A stretch of 64,000 nt of DNA from Nannocystis exedens (GTDB lineage Bacteria; Myxococcota_A; Polyangia; Polyangiales; Polyangiaceae): NCBI GenBank assembly GCA_945861885.1, contig CAMAVR010000006.1:40233-104232 (forward strand). Direction: 5' to 3'. A program made the position numbers and the translations under genes. This document shows positions 63,375 through 64,000 of the stretch, piece by piece. The notes under the pieces are model-generated. The model did no database searches and was not told the DNA's origin. It was given only the letters and a program-made list of their open reading frames with translations. How positions within the stretch are numbered: the stretch's first letter is position 1; every line of letters starts with the position of its first letter.

Positions 63375-63566
63375 GACTCAACCGCCTTCCATTTTAGGAA
63401 GAGTGCCGTAACGCGCAGAACGTCGCGAATATCTGACTTCTTTTTTTCCTACCCCTCAAAGCGCACGAATGCGTACATGCGGGGCGCTTGCTATCCGGCG
63501 CGGACGCGATTAGCTGGGCTCCGGGGCAAACGAGCCCCTCTCTTTTGTATTCTTTTAGGAGTTGTT

Positions 63567-64000
63567 ATGAAGTCCCGTAAATTTTTCTTCGCATGTATGC
63601 TCATGTCCGCAGTAGCCGGTGGTTGTAGCGCCGGCGGCGCTGCAGCTGATGGCGTTGACGGAGCCGGTGCCGCGGGCACCGACTCAGAAGACGTGCGTGG
63701 CTCGCTGATCGACACATGGGTATCAGGGCGGACCGCTGGCATTTACAATATTGAACTTACCAGGGTCGATCGCGCAGTCCCCGGTCATAAGGCATTCACG
63801 TTTAACGCGAGAGTCGACAACGGCCTCCGCTGCGTCCGCGCCCCCTGTCCGTCGGCGTCTGAAATCTCAGGCATCTACTATGTTGAGGGGAGCAAGCTAA
63901 CGTTGCTCAGGTTCCCAGGCACCCCGTCAGATGCGACCATCGCTCACTACTACGGTGAATACGACTATTCACTCACCCGCGCGAAGCTGAAGTTGACCAA
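63567..64000 (+). CDS. Lipoprotein, 3' end outside window
   Basis: The frame opens at the ATG at 63567 with AGGAG seven bases upstream and runs to the window edge (144 codons visible). The leader ends in 'AVAGGC', a good lipobox, followed by a Gly/Ala-rich linker. The mature domain begins 'LIDTWVSGRTAGIYNIELTRV', has a disulfide-like 'RCVRAPCPS', then 'ISGIYYVEGSKLTLLRF'. The strand pattern suggests a small beta-barrel of calycin or META type; this is a guess. The upstream gap (63375-63566) contains a short GGGGC/GCCCC hairpin and no gene. Confidence 0.75.
   Translation, partial: MKSRKFFFACMLMSAVAGGCSAGGAAADGVDGAGAAGTDSEDVRGSLIDTWVSGRTAGIYNIELTRVDRAVPGHKAFTFNARVDNGLRCVRAPCPSASEISGIYYVEGSKLTLLRFPGTPSDATIAHYYGEYDYSLTRAKLKLT

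Noticed and set aside
63523-63538. GGGGC/GCCCC hairpin before the last lipoprotein gene as a terminator or riboswitch
   Set aside because: Only a 5-bp stem, and the following T-rich stretch is interrupted; too weak to call.

Overview
The window looks like a chromosomal segment of a deltaproteobacterial-type Gram-negative bacterium, most plausibly a member of Myxococcota or a relative. This rests on four things: the order rpoN-hpf-ptsN-hprK-rapZ-ptsH-ptsI, many lipoproteins and secreted proteins with Cys-rich 'DGLDNNGDG' segments, an inhibitory-type serpin, and dispersed GGGCACGTTTACG repeats. The taxonomic call is an inference; no rRNA gene is present.

Layout. (1) 1-21536 is a surface polysaccharide (O-antigen-like) locus in three arms. 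The left plus-strand arm (aldo/keto reductase tail, pseB, SDR, rfbF, rfbG, cupin epimerase, SDR, GT2, membrane protein) makes a CDP-4-keto-6-deoxyhexose and related sugars. A minus-strand arm of four overlapping genes (C-methyltransferase, rfbC, ketoreductase, GT4) looks like a C-methylated deoxysugar module. The right plus-strand arm (two GTs, methyltransferase, second membrane protein, SDR, a WecA-like initiating transferase fused to a CapD-type N-terminal half, O-antigen ligase/polymerase with TPR tail) starts and finishes the chain. A truncated enoyl-CoA hydratase on the opposite strand marks the right edge. (2) 21793-28070 holds a degenerate glycogen-synthase-like protein, a membrane protein, an M1 peptidase, an SDR, purE and a universal stress protein. 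(3) 28114-39895 is a long minus-strand directon: nucleotidase-like lipoprotein, Cys-rich lipoprotein, outer-membrane barrel candidate, clpS, clpA, oligopeptidase A, aldehyde dehydrogenase. (4) 40011-47063 is the minus-strand regulatory PTS/sigma-54 block. (5) 47309-53982 is the plus-strand proteostasis set tig-clpP-clpX-lon, interrupted by one minus-strand secreted-protein gene between clpP and clpX. (6) 53983-54955 holds tandem repeats, tRNA-Val(UAC), tRNA-Asp(GUC) and a terminator. (7) 55002-64000 is a mixed region: GMC oxidoreductase pair, coaE, serpin, lipoproteins, elaA, DoxX, phhA-phhB, a secreted unknown, and a lipoprotein cut by the window end.

How the genes work together. The first third makes NDP-sugars, assembles them on undecaprenyl phosphate and ligates or polymerises the product. 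The middle and right parts encode two regulated-proteolysis systems (ClpS/ClpA with an oligopeptidase; trigger factor/ClpP/ClpX/Lon) and a PTS chain with no sugar permease in the window. The PTS chain probably acts in regulation (HPr kinase, PtsN, RapZ) next to sigma-54. Phenylalanine hydroxylase and its pterin-recycling partner form a compact pair near the right end. No CRISPR array, integrase, transposase or prophage gene was found. No single gene set is clearly a new system. The most unusual items are the WecA/CapD-half fusion, the two paralogous membrane proteins of the sugar locus, the crotonase scar at the locus edge, the degenerate GlgA, the 35-bp duplication in front of hprK, the sigma-54-like promoter in front of tig, and the hairpin repeat array before the tRNAs.
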